From: Liolophura sinensis
Taxonomy: Eukaryota; Mollusca; Polyplacophora; Chitonida; Chitonidae
DNA length: 64,000 bases
Direction: 5' to 3'
NCBI RefSeq assembly: GCF_032854445.1
Contig: NC_088301.1
Coordinates: forward strand, 54,549,187 to 54,613,186
Within the stretch, counting starts at the first letter, position 1. Each line of letters starts with the position of its first letter. This document shows, piece by piece, positions 34,405 through 49,400 of this stretch. A program made the translations under genes and the position numbers. The notes beneath the pieces were generated by a model, which had not been told where the DNA came from, searched no databases, and saw nothing but the letters and a program-made list of their open reading frames with translations.

Positions 34405-37400
34405 GTGAGAATGGGCATTTTCTACATGTAAAATACCCATACACATCCAAGACGATAACTTAAATGCTGAACATGGCTTAATGCTACCACTATGCATAAT
34501 TTTATAAGGTTAACATGTTAGCCTTCATATAGGCCTATGCAGTATCTAATTCTTATTCTTGGGTTACGAAGTGTAGACTTATTGGCTACATATGTTGCAG
34601 TGTGCCAGTGAGGTGCATTGAAGCAGGAGCTTCTCACTGATGCGATCGCTGTGAGTTCAAGTCCAGTACATGCTGGCTTCTTCTCCAGCGTTACGTGGGA
34701 AGGTATGTAGCAACTTCTGCATGGCCAAGGGTTTTCTCCCACCATAATGCTGGCTGCCCTCATATGTGAAATATTCATGAGTATGGTGTAAAACACTAAT
34801 AAAATAAGTAAAAAATATCAGTCCTGACCAGCTGAGAGGTTTGTGTGCTAGCAGTGCACAATGGCTTCAGAGCCCCCAGAGCATTGATCGCAGTGAGTTC
34901 AAGTTCAGCTAATGCTGGCTCCTTGTGCTGTCATACATGGGAAGGTCTGCCAGAAACCTGCGAATGGTTGTGGTTATCCACAATGTTGAGGTAATACACT
35001 AGTGATAAAATTTTAAAACAACTGTTGGTGGTATATCCAAAATAATGTTGTTAGTATAGTTCGGCAGGTTTTGCATAAATCCAGTAATGGGGTTGGGGTG
35101 GGGGTGACTTTCCATGTAAAGGCCAGTGACATCGGTGATGCCATGTGTTCATACGAATTTCTCTCAATTACAATAATCACAACTTTTCCTCATGTATTAA
35201 AACAAATCAGTGTGCAGGTAAATCTTAAGAATAGTATCTCTAAAGTGCCACATGTATTGAGCTCAGTTTTTGCTTACATGTAAAGCCCAATAATGAGATG
35301 GGGGTTTTACATCGTTGATGCCTTGCATGTGTGTTAATTACCGTAAATTACAAACTTCATGATTTTCACAACCTTCACATATCTTTTCTGTATTAGTCAA
35401 TGTTATTTAAAGGTAAATCTTTTAACTACTTTATATATCTTACTGAGCTGAAAGTTTGCATTCATGTGTCTCCTAGAAGGGAGCTCCATGCTACAAAATC
35501 TATTTTTGTGGTGTTTGGCACAACCAAACTATAAAGAAAATCTAAAGCGTTACCATGTTCTTAACCAATCAGGCGCAAGTTTTTTCTTTAACACAGGAAA
35601 ACAGTTGCCAGATAATCTGATAAATAATAACATATAAGCATTAGGCCTACTGCAAATTTTTATCCTGCATGCGTTTTGTCCTGTAGACCATGCTGTTGGT
35701 TATAAAGATATATGTACCAATCATCTGACACATACTTGGAAGAATGTTGAATGTTGAAACTGGGGGCTCAGTTGGTTAGCATGCTAGAGCAGCATAGTGA
35801 CCCAGGAGCCTCTAACCAATGCAGTAGCTGTGAGTTCAAGTCCAGCTCATGCTGGTTTCCTCTCTGGCTGTACTCGGAAGGTCTGCAAACAACCTGCGAA
35901 AGGTCAAAGGGTTTCCCGGGGTTCTGCCGGGTTTCCTCAAACCATAATGATGGCCACTGTCGTATAAGTGAAATATTCTTGAGTACGGCATAAAACGCCA
36001 ATCAAATAAATAAAAAAATAAGCTTTGACTGTCCAAGTTTCTCTGTATTACATCATAAGATGTGTGCTAGTTAAAATACATTATCAGCATATATAGAGGT
36101 AATGTGTAGCTCCACATACATCTAACTTTTAACTGCCTTATCATATTACACTCTACACAATAATCCATTCATGGTTGTATATACTGCCAAACCCATCCCA
36201 CTGATACTAAAACCACATTGTAAATGTTAATTACAAGGATTATCTTCACTGACATGTTTGTTAATTATGTTTTCTGGGAGTCTACTGTATACAAACAGGG
36301 TTTTCATTTCAAGCCGGTAATGGGCGGAGACCCGGCAGAGGGTGCGGGTGGGGGGCGGTATTTGTTCACCATCTCATCAAGCTTATCCACAGCAAAGTAA
36401 AGTTGTAAACTACTGTTAATTGTCAGTGGACAGCTGGGTGTCATTTGAAAGCTGGTCCTGGTCAGCTGGTGTAAGAGATCACTGCTGGTATTGCTGACCT
36501 AGTTTATGGCAGTCTGTAACCCTACCACATGTCTGTGACCTCTCTGAGCACCGTAAGGTTTGGGAACTGTTGTACTATGTAATATGCAGTGGCCATTTCC
36601 GACAATGACTTATCCTATCGCTCCTCGCAGCTTCGCGGGAAATATGAACCACATGTTTGTGACGGCTACACCGACTGGGTTTACTCGACAAACAAACACT
36701 CACGTTGAAATCATGAATCAAACATCACTTTTCGCTTCACCTTTGGGACCAAGGGACAAGATTTACATGTTTTTGTATCTTTGTACAAAATAGATGGAAT
36801 GACCGACAGAAATGAATTTTGGATATCTACTCAAACACAAGGTTCTCTTCTTTACATACAGGTTTTCACGTACAACAGCACATGTATGTAAAACTCAATG
36901 GACTCCAGAGACCGATTTCTCACTATGCACTATGTGTATTACAAACACTGACTGAAAAACAGTTTAAATGTTAATGTTGACTTTTGTCTGTCTTGTTTGC
37001 AGATTTTTTTATTCCAGGGATTAAAAATTCAGGCGTGAAATTTATGAATGATGTGTACTCACAGAATTTGAAAAACATTGAACAGTTTACAATATGAGGA
37101 CTTCATATCCCCCTCCCCCATACACACACCAAAAAAAAAAATTCGCAATGTGTTTAGCCTATGTAATTTGTTAATCTGTCAAATTGTGGGAATCTGACTG
37201 TTGCCTTTATTTTATGGACTAGTGGTGAATTAAACATGTATGTATGAAATCAAATACATGTCTGGGTAGTGCTTCCATCACAACTTTTCCACTACACTTT
37301 ATCAATAATGCATTTAAACAAACTATTTTGTTTTAGAATACGTACATAAATAAGTTACCAGTACACTTAACTATTTACATGCATGTGAACTGTGCTTAAA

Positions 37401-40400
37401 TCTTTACTCAAATTGTGCTTCTTTCTGCTGTTCATATCAGTCATTAGTAGAATGGATGCGGCTAGTTCTTCTGCTCCTGCTCTGTTATCTTTTAGAAACA
37501 AGCAAGCCAGATAAATTTTATGAATACCACTTTGTCTGTGACACAGCTGTGATTTATGAAGATTGTCTTTTATGTCTAAAATTACAACCATGCTGTTGGG
37601 CATTTTTATTATCATTTGCTGGTGCTGTGCAGTGCTAACTCATATGCATTTATTTTTCACTATTGACTACATCCTTAGTGTCAATGCTTTGAAATGAAGT
37701 ACTTCACTGAAATGCACTCACTGACATGGGTTCTTTAGCTTATAAGTGTAATGCCTTACAGGTACATAAGTATTGAAGAGTAATATATAATCTCTGGTGA
37801 TAAAGCTGTTTTGCAGGCAATTAGTGATTGACCAGACTGCTTTGTAGTGACAAATCAGATGAGGTCTGGCCTTTATTGGTCTCCTTTATTGGGCTTTGGC
37901 TGGCCACGCTTATTTAGAAAAGAGATAATAATAACAGGGCTTGTTAGTTATCTGCAGAGCTTAAAGGCCTACCTCTATATTGTACATGTTTAACACATAT
38001 CTGTATTATTAACATATTCGGATTAGGATAAGTCAGTGATTTTAGTCTGAAATCATTGTTGATTCATACAAGATATAGATATGAACTCTCAGTCTGCATC
38101 TTCAGTTTCTGAGTGATTTTGATTTGGACCTGTTAGATACTGTAATCTGACAATTGGACAGAAATTAAAGCCTTGTGAAAGGTGGAAGTGAAAACCCACG
38201 CACATTGCGTCGCAGTTTATCTTTTCCACCTTTTATTCGAAAATTACTTATAGTATTAAAGCTTCACTGATATATCCTTTTAGTCTGTATATTTAAATGA
38301 GTTTCTGTTATTTTTAGATTTGTTAGTGGATCTCCCTTTGACCTCGAGAGAATGTCAAAAGGAAGTACTACCAACTTTAGTGGAGAGTTATCAACATCCA
38401 TCATCACAGGGTGCATTTTCTTACACCGAAGTAAAGTCTGTCAACAACAAAGGTCTTCTAAACAAGGTAATGTTTTAATTACATGAGGGGTTGATAGATG
38501 TCAACATAAACTACTGTTAAACAGTAGTTCAGAGATTCAAAATATTGAAAATGGAGTTTTAAAAACTCTTATAGTATGCTATAGTATGAGATAATCATTG
38601 TATATTGTTCAAGAAAATCTTGTAAACATCGCAGCTGTCAGCATCTTTTGACAGCAAAATATGGAATTCTCCGTGATCCAATTCTTTTCACCACGCTATA
38701 CCTTAAAATCACACCTTATTTTGCGGAATTGAATTGGTGAGAATTGTGGTTCTGGTTATAGCTGATGTGAAATATTTACAAACTGACAAAACTTGACTCA
38801 GGCCTATGGCTCTAAGGACAAGTTGCTCAAGCTATAGCGGTAGCCCTCTTACGTAGGTCCCCAAGTGTATTTTTTGTGAATTAAATTAATTCAGTCGTGG
38901 ACTGGTATAACGGTGACAAATTGAGACCTTACTATGTCATACAGTAATACCTGAAGTAACATGATCAAGACGGAAAATTTTTGTTTTACACCTATATGTT
39001 ATCAAAGAATTCCCAACCAAACCCCTTTTATGGTTTGTGTTAATCCCATTTCACACCTATCAGAGGCACCCATCTTTAAAAAAAGGTTAGTCAGGTGTGT
39101 GAATAGCTTTTCTCCTCGTCAAAACACTATGCCAGGGAGCATGTAGATGGGAATATAGTGGTATAATATCCTGAACTGTCATTGTTATCACCAGGGCCAG
39201 ATGTTTTGGTAGATGTAAAATGTGTCTTTGTACTGATACATTGTTGTGAAGTGGAAACAATGGCAGTCACTAGAAAGGGGAGTTCACATACAAAGACAAA
39301 GCTGATATGTTCCATCCTTTAATCTTCATGCAACACAACATGTTTTTGACTCAGGGCTTGGTCATTTATAAATGTTTTGGACAGTGTAAATTAGGTCAAA
39401 GCTGGTGATTTAAGCTGAGGCTGACTTTGTGCTTAGGCTCTTCATACTTTTACACATGCAGTTACATTGAATGATGTATTGAAGACAGAATAAATATTTG
39501 ATCCTTCACATGAAGGAAGAATCCCCTAAATCTCACAAAGTTTAAGTAAAATTAGGAATTTAGGAAAGTGGAAACAGATTTCTCACAATAGATTTTATTT
39601 TACTAGGTCATGAGGTTCCACTTCACCCAATCAAAAGTATCAGCTGAACAGGATTTTGGTTATATTTTCACTTGCTTGCCCTCTCAGTACACGACTTGAA
39701 AATGCTAGCACAAACTGTTGACTTAAATTGTAGACATAAAAAAGCTTAACTAATGTTTACTTGGTAGTTTTATCGCAAAGATCTAAGAATATTTATTTTG
39801 AGATTTGCTAAGTTCAATTGTGATCAATTATTTCAGCAGGATTCTTTCCTTCTGCCCAGAAAAAAACCAAAAAAAAAAACAAAACCCCTACCTACCCCTT
39901 TTTGTTATAAAGGGCTTTTAACATCAGGAAAACCATACTTTAATTTTGGCCTAGGGTTGTAAGATATTTAGAAGAACTCAATATGGCACTTTTACAAGGC
40001 ACTTAGATCTGAAAAAAAACAACAACTCAAAACGACGTTGAAAGAAAACTCAGTGTCTGATAAGGTAGTGAACATTTTGATGCCTATGAACCCCCTGTAC
40101 ACAGCTCAGTATCAAATCTTGTTAAACAGGCAATACCAGAGTTTTTGTGCTGGTCAGAAAAAAACAATAACTCAAATTATTGCCTTTCATTGAATATCTG
40201 ACTCATAAACACAAAGAGCAAGACAAGGAATTTTTCTGACCAAGAATTCATTTTTGTACAAACTGAACTTGGGTTGGGAATGAATTAAAGCAGGTTAGAG
40301 AGCGGTGTATGCGATGTTAGATGTATGGTGTGGCAGGAACTTATCAGTTAACAGCTGATAACAAATCAGGTTCTATCTAAGTATGCTAAGTTAATTCCAA

Positions 40401-43400
40401 CATGTTCGTTGTCTTGTCTGGGACTGTTTGTCACATAATTTAGCTATGATGTAAATATGTTGATGCCTAGACATTATTGCAGTCACAGGGCAGTCATATA
40501 TAGCTATTTTGTCGTAATAAATTTCCTTAGTTTGGAGAATTGCATACAGCACATGTACTTTAAAGGTTGTACTGTGTTCGATAATAGTAAAGGTTATTGA
40601 AGTTGTTCTTCACACACTGGGCTTGGTGTAAAACTGTATGTTTTTTTTTTTTTTTTGTTTTGAGAAAGCATTGTGCACTGTACCAACATCATGCTGTACA
40701 TTTGCATATACTCCAGTAATCCTGCTCACGTCCAGTTGAACAACAGAGTTTATGAGTGATTATCCAGCATGTGTACTTCATTACAAAGCTTTTGAGTGTT
40801 ATCCACATATGTACTATGCTGGAGTTGGCATAACTTGCACAGTGTGAAAGCAATAACAAAAACCTGTAACAGTAGTATTAGTTTCAAATATGACAAAGAT
40901 GACTAGATGATCTTTCTGTTCTGGCAAAAGTATCTTCACTGAACAAAGAGGTAATTGCTGGTTGTATTGTGCAAATAAGCTGGTAGAATTGTGAGGTTTC
41001 ATATGGCATAATTGGATATCTTCTGCATGAGAAGCCTGATAAGCATGAATTATGATGAGTCACAAAGAGGTGATGGTATCATTGGTGTGGGCCTGTCTCC
41101 GTGAGGAAACTACCTGGATGTCATAAGAAGTGGCTGTGACTGCTGAGGCATACTGCTTATTATAGGATACATGAAACGCTTTTGTTTTATTTGAAGTTAT
41201 CAACTTTCACTTGGGAAGGTAAAAATGGCATCAAAGTACAGTTTTCTTAACACCACAGTGGTCTGTCCGGAAATTAAGTAGCTTGCAGGGGTGACGTCAG
41301 CAATCATTGGTTTAAAAAGAACCACGTGGGGGACAGATCGAACGGGTCTGGCCGAATGGGGGCAGAGTTGTGGGGAAGAGACCGAATTGGGGTGGGGGGT
41401 AGGGGCGCTGAACTGGCACAAAGAAGCCATGCTGTATCTGTTTACATGTCGCCTTGCCTACACTGTAGTGACACGGTTCACCAGGCTTTTTGGCACTTCG
41501 GGGGTCACCGAGTTCTGAGCAAGATTAACAGTGACGTAATTTCTGAAAAATTCCGACTGTTGATGGAAAATATGAGTATTATAGAGGGGTAATGAACAGG
41601 TATAAAAATACCACCAGAGTGAATTCTCTTTAACAAACATTCCAAGGAATAATTTTCTTCATTTGGCATAGAAACACAATCTTTGTTTTATAGTTCTTTT
41701 TCATGTATCCTTTATCCTTTAATGTTTTGTATAGGCCTGTATTACATTACCTTTTGAAAGTACCGTTTTCATTGTGAATGTCAGAGGTATGGTTTTGAAG
41801 AGTTAAAAATTATGAGCAGAAAGATTGTATCTTTCCAGTATATGCATGCTATTTAGAATTACTCTCCTCGTTTTACAGTGGAATCAGTGAGCTAACTCAG
41901 CTTACATGTAGTGAAGAAATATAACCAAAACAGATAAATTATGAAGAAAAATATATGTAAAAGTAATAGCTGATAGGTGAACATTTATATCCATATGCTG
42001 CCTGTGGCAGGTAATTCTTTTGAAATATTTCTACCTTTGCACTTGTGGTCCTAAATATATATGTAGACCTGTGCTCAGCTATGGCATACATTGTTCGCAT
42101 GACCTCAACATAGACCCTGTGTGTCTCCGGCTTGAATGTACTTTTACAATTAGTCGTAACGAGACACTGCTGGCTTAAATATCTATAAAGAAATACATGT
42201 AACAGCTACAACACTGGCTGCCATAGTGGTTGCATACAGGTTGTGAACAAGACTCAGAACATGTACACCCAGCCTTAAAATGTACAATCCATGGCTAGAA
42301 CACTTGAGGTGAGGGTTCAAACCTGGCACTGGCCAGGGCATATAGGGATTTGTCTGCTGTCACAACTTGTGGCACCTGGATGACAGTAAGCGATTGATGA
42401 CACTCGTGGAACCTTTTGCGCAGTCTAACATTTGTTGTCAACTTATGTTGTGATATATCTGAACATCACATATGGGAAAGTTCATCAGTAACATGTGAAA
42501 TGTTGGTGGTTTCCTCCACCTGTAAGACTGACAGCCTAAATGCTGGTGGTTTCCTCCACCTGTAAGACTGACAGCCTAAATGTTGGTGGTTTCCTCCACC
42601 TGTAAAACTGACAGCCTATATATGAGTGAAATATTCTCGAACATGACGCTTAGCAACAAACAGATAAGTAAAAGAATAAAGCCATGGACATTTAAACAGT
42701 CTTGAAAATGTATCTAATATCTTAAACACACAAACAGGTTGTTGTGAACATACATGTACAACCACAGCCCTGATCACGTGCTCACTTACACTGTAGCCCT
42801 TATCACGTGCTCACTTACACTGTAGCCCTGATCATGTGCTCACTTACACTATAGCCCTTATCACATGCTCACTTACACTGTAGCCCTTATCACATGCTCA
42901 CTTACACTGTAGCCCTTATCACGTGCTCACTTACACTGTAGCCCTTATCACGTGCTCACTTACACTGTAGCCCTTATCACGTGCTCACTTACACTGTAGC
43001 CCTTATCACGTGCTCACTTACACTGTAGCCCTTATCACGTGCTCACTTACACTGTAGCCCTTTTCACGTGCTCACTTACACTATAGCCCTTATCACATGC
43101 TCACTTACACTGTAGCCCTTATCACATGCTCACTTACACTGTAGCCCTTATCACATGCTCACTTACACTGTAGCCCTTATCACGTGCTCACTTACACTGT
43201 AGCCTTGATCATGTGCAGATTCACAGTCCCAATGATGTGAAGACATATAGTCCAGATGCATTTTGCTTGATTCTGATCGTACAAAGGTGCAGTGGATTCC
43301 AGTTAGATCATTGTTAAAAAATACATCCTTTTACATGTAATTGTCTGGATATTTGCATAATACATGATGCATATAAGGTCATCTTTGTTATGACCTCTGC

Positions 43401-46400
43401 TCAGTTTAAGCTCAATTTTTAGCTCAGCTACACAGCAGGAGCTAATATTGCTACACTCTGAGTAACTGCATTAGCAATTTATTACTTTATAGTCCTAAGT
43501 GTGTTAGAATACATGTCAAGGTAAATGCTAAAGATAGTAACTCAAAAAAACTGATGCATGCATTGAGCTCAAGATTTGCATACCTGTAAGGCCCAATAAC
43601 ACCACAAGGATGTTCTGTTGTTTATGTCCTGTCTGCATATCAGTTATCCTAAATTGCAAAAGTGTTAAGGTAAATGTTCAGGGGGTGTCTCAAAAAGTAC
43701 TTTATGTATTGAGTTGAATTTTCCACTGGTGAGCTCTTTTGGTACACTTACAAGTTTATTTTTTGATTTTGAGTTCTTAAAGATGATTAAAAAAGCAGAT
43801 ATTTTGACCTGTGGACACTTCCTCTGTTTTTATTGTTTAGCAATATTTCAGTGTAGGTACTACATTGAATAATATCGTTATCAGACTATTATGATTGGGA
43901 ATGGCATTAGTATCTAGACCCAAATGTTACTTAAGGATAAACCATTTAAAGTTAAAAGCATTTGCCTTCATCTGTATTTTTTTTTACAGTCTTCTGTAGT
44001 TCACCTGTAATCAGTAGGCATCTGGGATTAAGTATGTGTAAAATTTTTATGCATGTAAGTATAGCAAAAATTTCAAACCGCAAAATTCATGACTCTAAGG
44101 AGCTAAAATAACATTGCTTTCTCTTTTTGACAACAATAATAGATTAATTCTAGTGAGCTGCATGACTTCATAGGACTGCTGCCAAGTTACATCCAGGATT
44201 ACATAAAGGATTTGAAAATTCTGTCTTTATTTGAACAAAAAAACCCCAAAAAACAAGCACAGAGAAGGCCAAGCTCCAAAATCCGCCTAGCCCCTCGGCC
44301 TGGAAGTTAATGCTTGTAATAAGATAAAATCCACTGTTTGGATGACTATCACAAAAAATGTGCATGTAAAAAACATGACAGACATCACCATAGTGCTGAG
44401 CTTTGCAGCACATTCAATTTTTGGCTAAATTTGAGTGTTTTTTCCCAGTTTTGGTGGCTCACCTGTGGTAGGCGTTCATAAGTGCATATTGACAGTTCAT
44501 AGGCACATATTAGCCCCGAAAGACTCCCAACTCCTTTTCTTATATTCGCCTGGAGTCTCGACGCTAACACTGTTAATTTCATATTCAACAAATGTCCAGG
44601 CCATTTGTCTTTGTTATCAAACAAGTCTCGTGCAAACAAAAGACACCAACCTACAGACCTGCTTTCTGCATCCACCCCACAGCCACCATGTTGAGCATGT
44701 CCTGCTTCATAGTGGAGCAGTAGGAAGATGGCAGCCATGGCCCAGCAGTGTGTGTCGTGGAAGCCTTCATGGCTATAATAAATCTATTCTAAAGTGAGTA
44801 GGGGCATATGGTGGCCGTGCAGTGGGTGCGGAAAGTGCCGCCACTAGACGGACAACCCTTCTTGTTATTATGGAGTTACTCACCCCTCGGTGAGAAATGG
44901 CGAACTCGGTGATTGATAAATATGAAAGATAAAGCCCCCAAGTTCAAGTTTTAATAATTTTCTTTGATTGTTTGAATAAAGGTGCTTTTTTTTTTTTCAA
45001 AAGATGGTTCTTTTAATTTTAAAGCATCTGTTTTATGGACACAGAAAGGCAATAGATCTAACCCATACCGAGAAGCACAGGTTTTTGTGGGAGGAATTTA
45101 TATATATATACATACATACATACATACACACACTGAAGTGCACACTATTGCAGAATATTCTTGCAAGTTGAAACTTCACATAGTGATTTAAAGAAGGACT
45201 GGACTGACTGACCTTTAAATCTGTTGATGGGAGTCTTGTGAAAACTGGATCTTGGAATATCTGCTTGTATCTTCCATTTGCTGGATAAAACATTAACTGC
45301 CTGGTTTCAAAAACATGTAAACTGTACATTGTGCGTGTATGTTTCCTGTAAGAGGATTTATGGGAAGTATTCATGCTGTTAGGTTTAATTGTTGTACAAG
45401 TATGCCATTTTTGTGGAGAGGTAATGTACTTGTAAATATACTGCTAATTTAGTTGATAAGTGATGTATGTCCCTAGTGCTGATTGTTATCTGCAATACGC
45501 TGATTCAAATGCCAGGGTGCATACATGCATGGATGCAAGTCAGTCGCTTGCACATTGGTACATTGAGTGTCTACATGGACATGTATATATGCAGTCAATC
45601 AATTATTCTGTGGTGATTGTTTTGGTGGCCCAATGGTTAGAGCATCTAGCTTGAAGTCAGGAGACATGAGGTCAATTCCCGGGATGGGTTATACCAAAGA
45701 ATTTAAAAATCGTACTTGTTTCTACCTTGTTGGTGCTCAGCAAGGAAACAGGAGTGGTTGGCCAGGTGTCAGTATAATGTGACTGGGTGGGGTGTCATGT
45801 CTGGTGTCTGTGGCATGATACTTCAGTGGTGGCACCTTTTTGGCAGTATGAACTCGTCATGCCAAAAGAAGACAGTATATATACATGTACACAAACCACA
45901 TGACTCCTGGTCATCATATTGTTAAGTATGATGTAAGAACCCAAGAATACATATATATATACTCCCATAGTTTAAGTGTCTACATGTATGAGTCACAGTC
46001 ACTTATTATGAAGGTGAGTATTCATTTTGTGTAAATGTGTTATACATCTTAGGTATTTTTTAAAATATACATGAAACATTAAGATATCCAATATACTAGT
46101 GGCTTTATGAATGCATATTTTATTTAGATTTACTATTTTCATATTTGAAGAATTAACAAGTAGCAAAATGACATACTGTGGAGAATAATAATTGTATTTG
46201 TTTGTTCAGGGGCCTCCGTGGATGAGGTGGTTACCATGCCAGCATGGTGCTAAAACCCCAGAGCCTCTCACCAATGCAGTGGCTGTGAGTTCAAGCCCAG
46301 CTCATGCTGGCAACACACGGATTATCGTGGGTTTACCCCTGGCTGTGCTCGGTTTCCTCACACCATGTTGCTGGTTGCCGTCACATTGGTGAATATTTTT

Positions 46401-49400
46401 GAGTCTTGCATAAAACATCAATCAAATAAATAAATAAATAAATAAATAAATATTTGTTTGTACAGTTTCTAGAGAAGAGACGTGAGCTGCGTCAGATGGG
46501 ATATTCAGACAAAGAACTGTTGGACAGCTATGCTTTCCTGTATGCTCGAACAGCTAAAGAGGCAAGTGCATTATGATTTCAGTACTGTAGGGACATACAA
46601 GAAGTACTGGTACGGTTTGCAGTATTGGTACCAAAATGATCAATATGTTAGGGTATAACATTTGTATAAGCCAATGATGACATGGGTGATAGTTTCTTGT
46701 CCTGGCTTTATATCCCACACTTAGGATCCGACTTCTTGTGTTTAGGTGTAATTAGGAGAGACTGTAACACAGTATAATTGCTGTTGTGGGTAGTTGCCAA
46801 GGTGATATGTCACACCTCACATGAGTCAATTTCTGCAGTTGTCATGGTAACCAGATTGCCATTGCCATGTACCAACTACATGTGCATTTATATAAATAGG
46901 TACAACTCTGTGTCTTGGTTCCAGACCCATTATCGCTTAATTTCGAGTTTCAGCATTACAACATCATGACAATGTCCCTTTGTGCCATGATGTCATTGCT
47001 TCACAGCACTTGGGGATAAATCTATACGAGCATAAATTTTAACTTGGGCAGAAAGTTGACTTCAAATTATTGAATTATGTTAACAGTCCTCTAAACTTTA
47101 TGTAAATGTTTCAGAAGGTAAAGTAAAGAAAGTATAACACCCACACCAAAATGCGCTGAGAAGTTCTCAGTTAAGTGCCTTACAGCAGTTATGCCATTGC
47201 ACCAAGATGTTGTAACATCAAATTTCGAAATTCTTGTTTCCGTTTGCATATGCAGTTTTTTTTAATTTATTTATTTGATTTGTGCTTTATGCCATGAATG
47301 GTTCATGAAGTTTCTCATGTATTTTTATTTTTCAAATAATTCAGTTCAAAACCCATGGAGTTCTTTCACTCAGGGTCACTCAGTAAAATGCTGCATATAT
47401 ACAATTGTTTGGCATACATGTATAACGTTCGTCGTGCTTTCATAGACCTTTTATATTGTGAGGTCACAATTAAGTGCTCCTTTCTTGTCCTTCAACATGT
47501 ATGTCAAGTTATTTTTTAAACATACAAATTTTTTTTTGTAAACAAAATCATACCACAATGTGAAAGACCTAAATGACATGTTTTCTAATAAAACTACCTG
47601 GCGCATTGCTTGGAATGAAATTCAAGAATATGTTTTGCTACAAATTAAAATGGTTTTAGGACAATGTCATTTATAGTTTAAGTAATATTCTAGAAGCCTG
47701 GGCAAATATTTTAATTATATACATTATTCTAGAACTTTACTTTTTTTCTCTGTGTCTAGGTGGAGACAATCTGTCGGAATGGGGTTCATGTGGGAAACAG
47801 CTGCGTGTCATGCTTGGGGCATCCAGAGATGGGTGGGTTAATTAATTTGGTGGCTTTATGTGTTCATGTAAATAGTGTCTCATCCCTGAACACAGTTGTT
47901 AAAGTTGATCCTATTTCAAGGATTTACATTATTCTGAAGTTACATAGCCTGGATTATTTTGTATGAATTGTCCACACAATGTAGAAAAAAAATCCCAAAA
48001 TTTAATCACTGTTCAGACTTTGGTTTCCCCAGCAAATTGAAGGGATTGGGTGGTTTGTGGTGGTGACAAGGTTACAGTTGTGCTTGTATTTAGTGGTTGT
48101 GATCTTGGAAAAGTGTTGGGTTTTACATACATGTATGTTGGTAATCCATTTTATCTGTATAAATATTTTTCAAGATTCTGTATTTATGTAGAAAGATTTG
48201 AGCAAAGCTTCTCATGATGAATTCTCTGTAGTGTAATTTATACCAGTCACAATAATAATCACTGTATGTATCGCCTAAAGTTTGGCTTTATAAAAAGCCC
48301 TTTCAGAAGCACATAAAGGCCTTATGGCTACACTTTTGACGCCAACACTTAAGGATTTTTGATAACAAATTAATTAAACTTCACAAAGACATTGCTTTGT
48401 GGTGGATGAATCAATCAGAACCAAGCAAAATGAATTACCTGAAAAAAGCTCAACCATAGGTGAAATACAGTAATTCGCAGTATATGCTTCATACATTTAA
48501 AGTATTCTTGTTTAAACAAGTGAATATCTGGATATGTTAGCAGCTATAAAAACTCAGAAATATTCTCATACATTTTTTTTGGAGCTAATTGGATTTCCAT
48601 TGTTTCAAAAAATGATGAAGTCCTGTTACCAGGACAGCAGTACATGGGAATGTCTGCCAGCAACCTAATTTCTCCAACCCGGTTTTCTCCCACCACAATG
48701 CTGGCGGGCGTTGTATACGTGAAATAATGTTGAGTATGGGGGTAAAACACCAATCGAATAAACAAATAAATAATTATTACCAGAAATATTTTGTTTCATT
48801 TAATCCAGGTGTTCAGCTATGCAGATATTCAGATGTCTTGAAGCAGGAACCTTTTCAGTACAGTCAAACTGGTCACATCATCATCTTTAAAGTCATGAAG
48901 GTAATGGGTTTTCCCTTGAGTTTTGGATTTTGAGTTCTTTTTGGAACGTTAGCAAAGCCGTGAGGTGTATTCATTTGCATGACAACTCTAAATCCCATAT
49001 GGGGGATGCTGTTACTTTTGTTAAAGGAGAACCTTTATTATCATACTAAATGTACTCTAGACACAATATTTATGCTATGTTAGTATGTAAACTGCATTTT
49101 AAAAAATGTTATTTTAACTAATTCCACTTAAAAATCCCCATTAAAGTGGGTCCGTCTGCCTCTCTTGTCAGCCCCGGAACCCTGGACAGGTGTTGTCATG
49201 CTGTGAAGACCAATACAGGGTTTATGTATTGACAAGCCCTGCAAAGCGTTGACAAATCCGTGCATTAGGTCTACCCACTGTGTGTTTTTCCTGAAGCTAT
49301 GGTATAAAGTGATCTAAGTCTATAATTCCCCCTCTGTGTACACCTCTTAATTAGCACCCTGAAAATCATATAAGCAAACCAACAAATTTACAACAGTTTT

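Noticed and set aside
42766-43216. CRISPR-like array
   Set aside because: Units are contiguous 29-bp tandem repeats with no spacers, in an intron of an animal gene.
44385-44797. Overlapping 117- and 120-codon ORFs on both strands in TASOR intron 2
   Set aside because: Neither has a family motif or splice support. They are mirror frames of the same stop-poor stretch.
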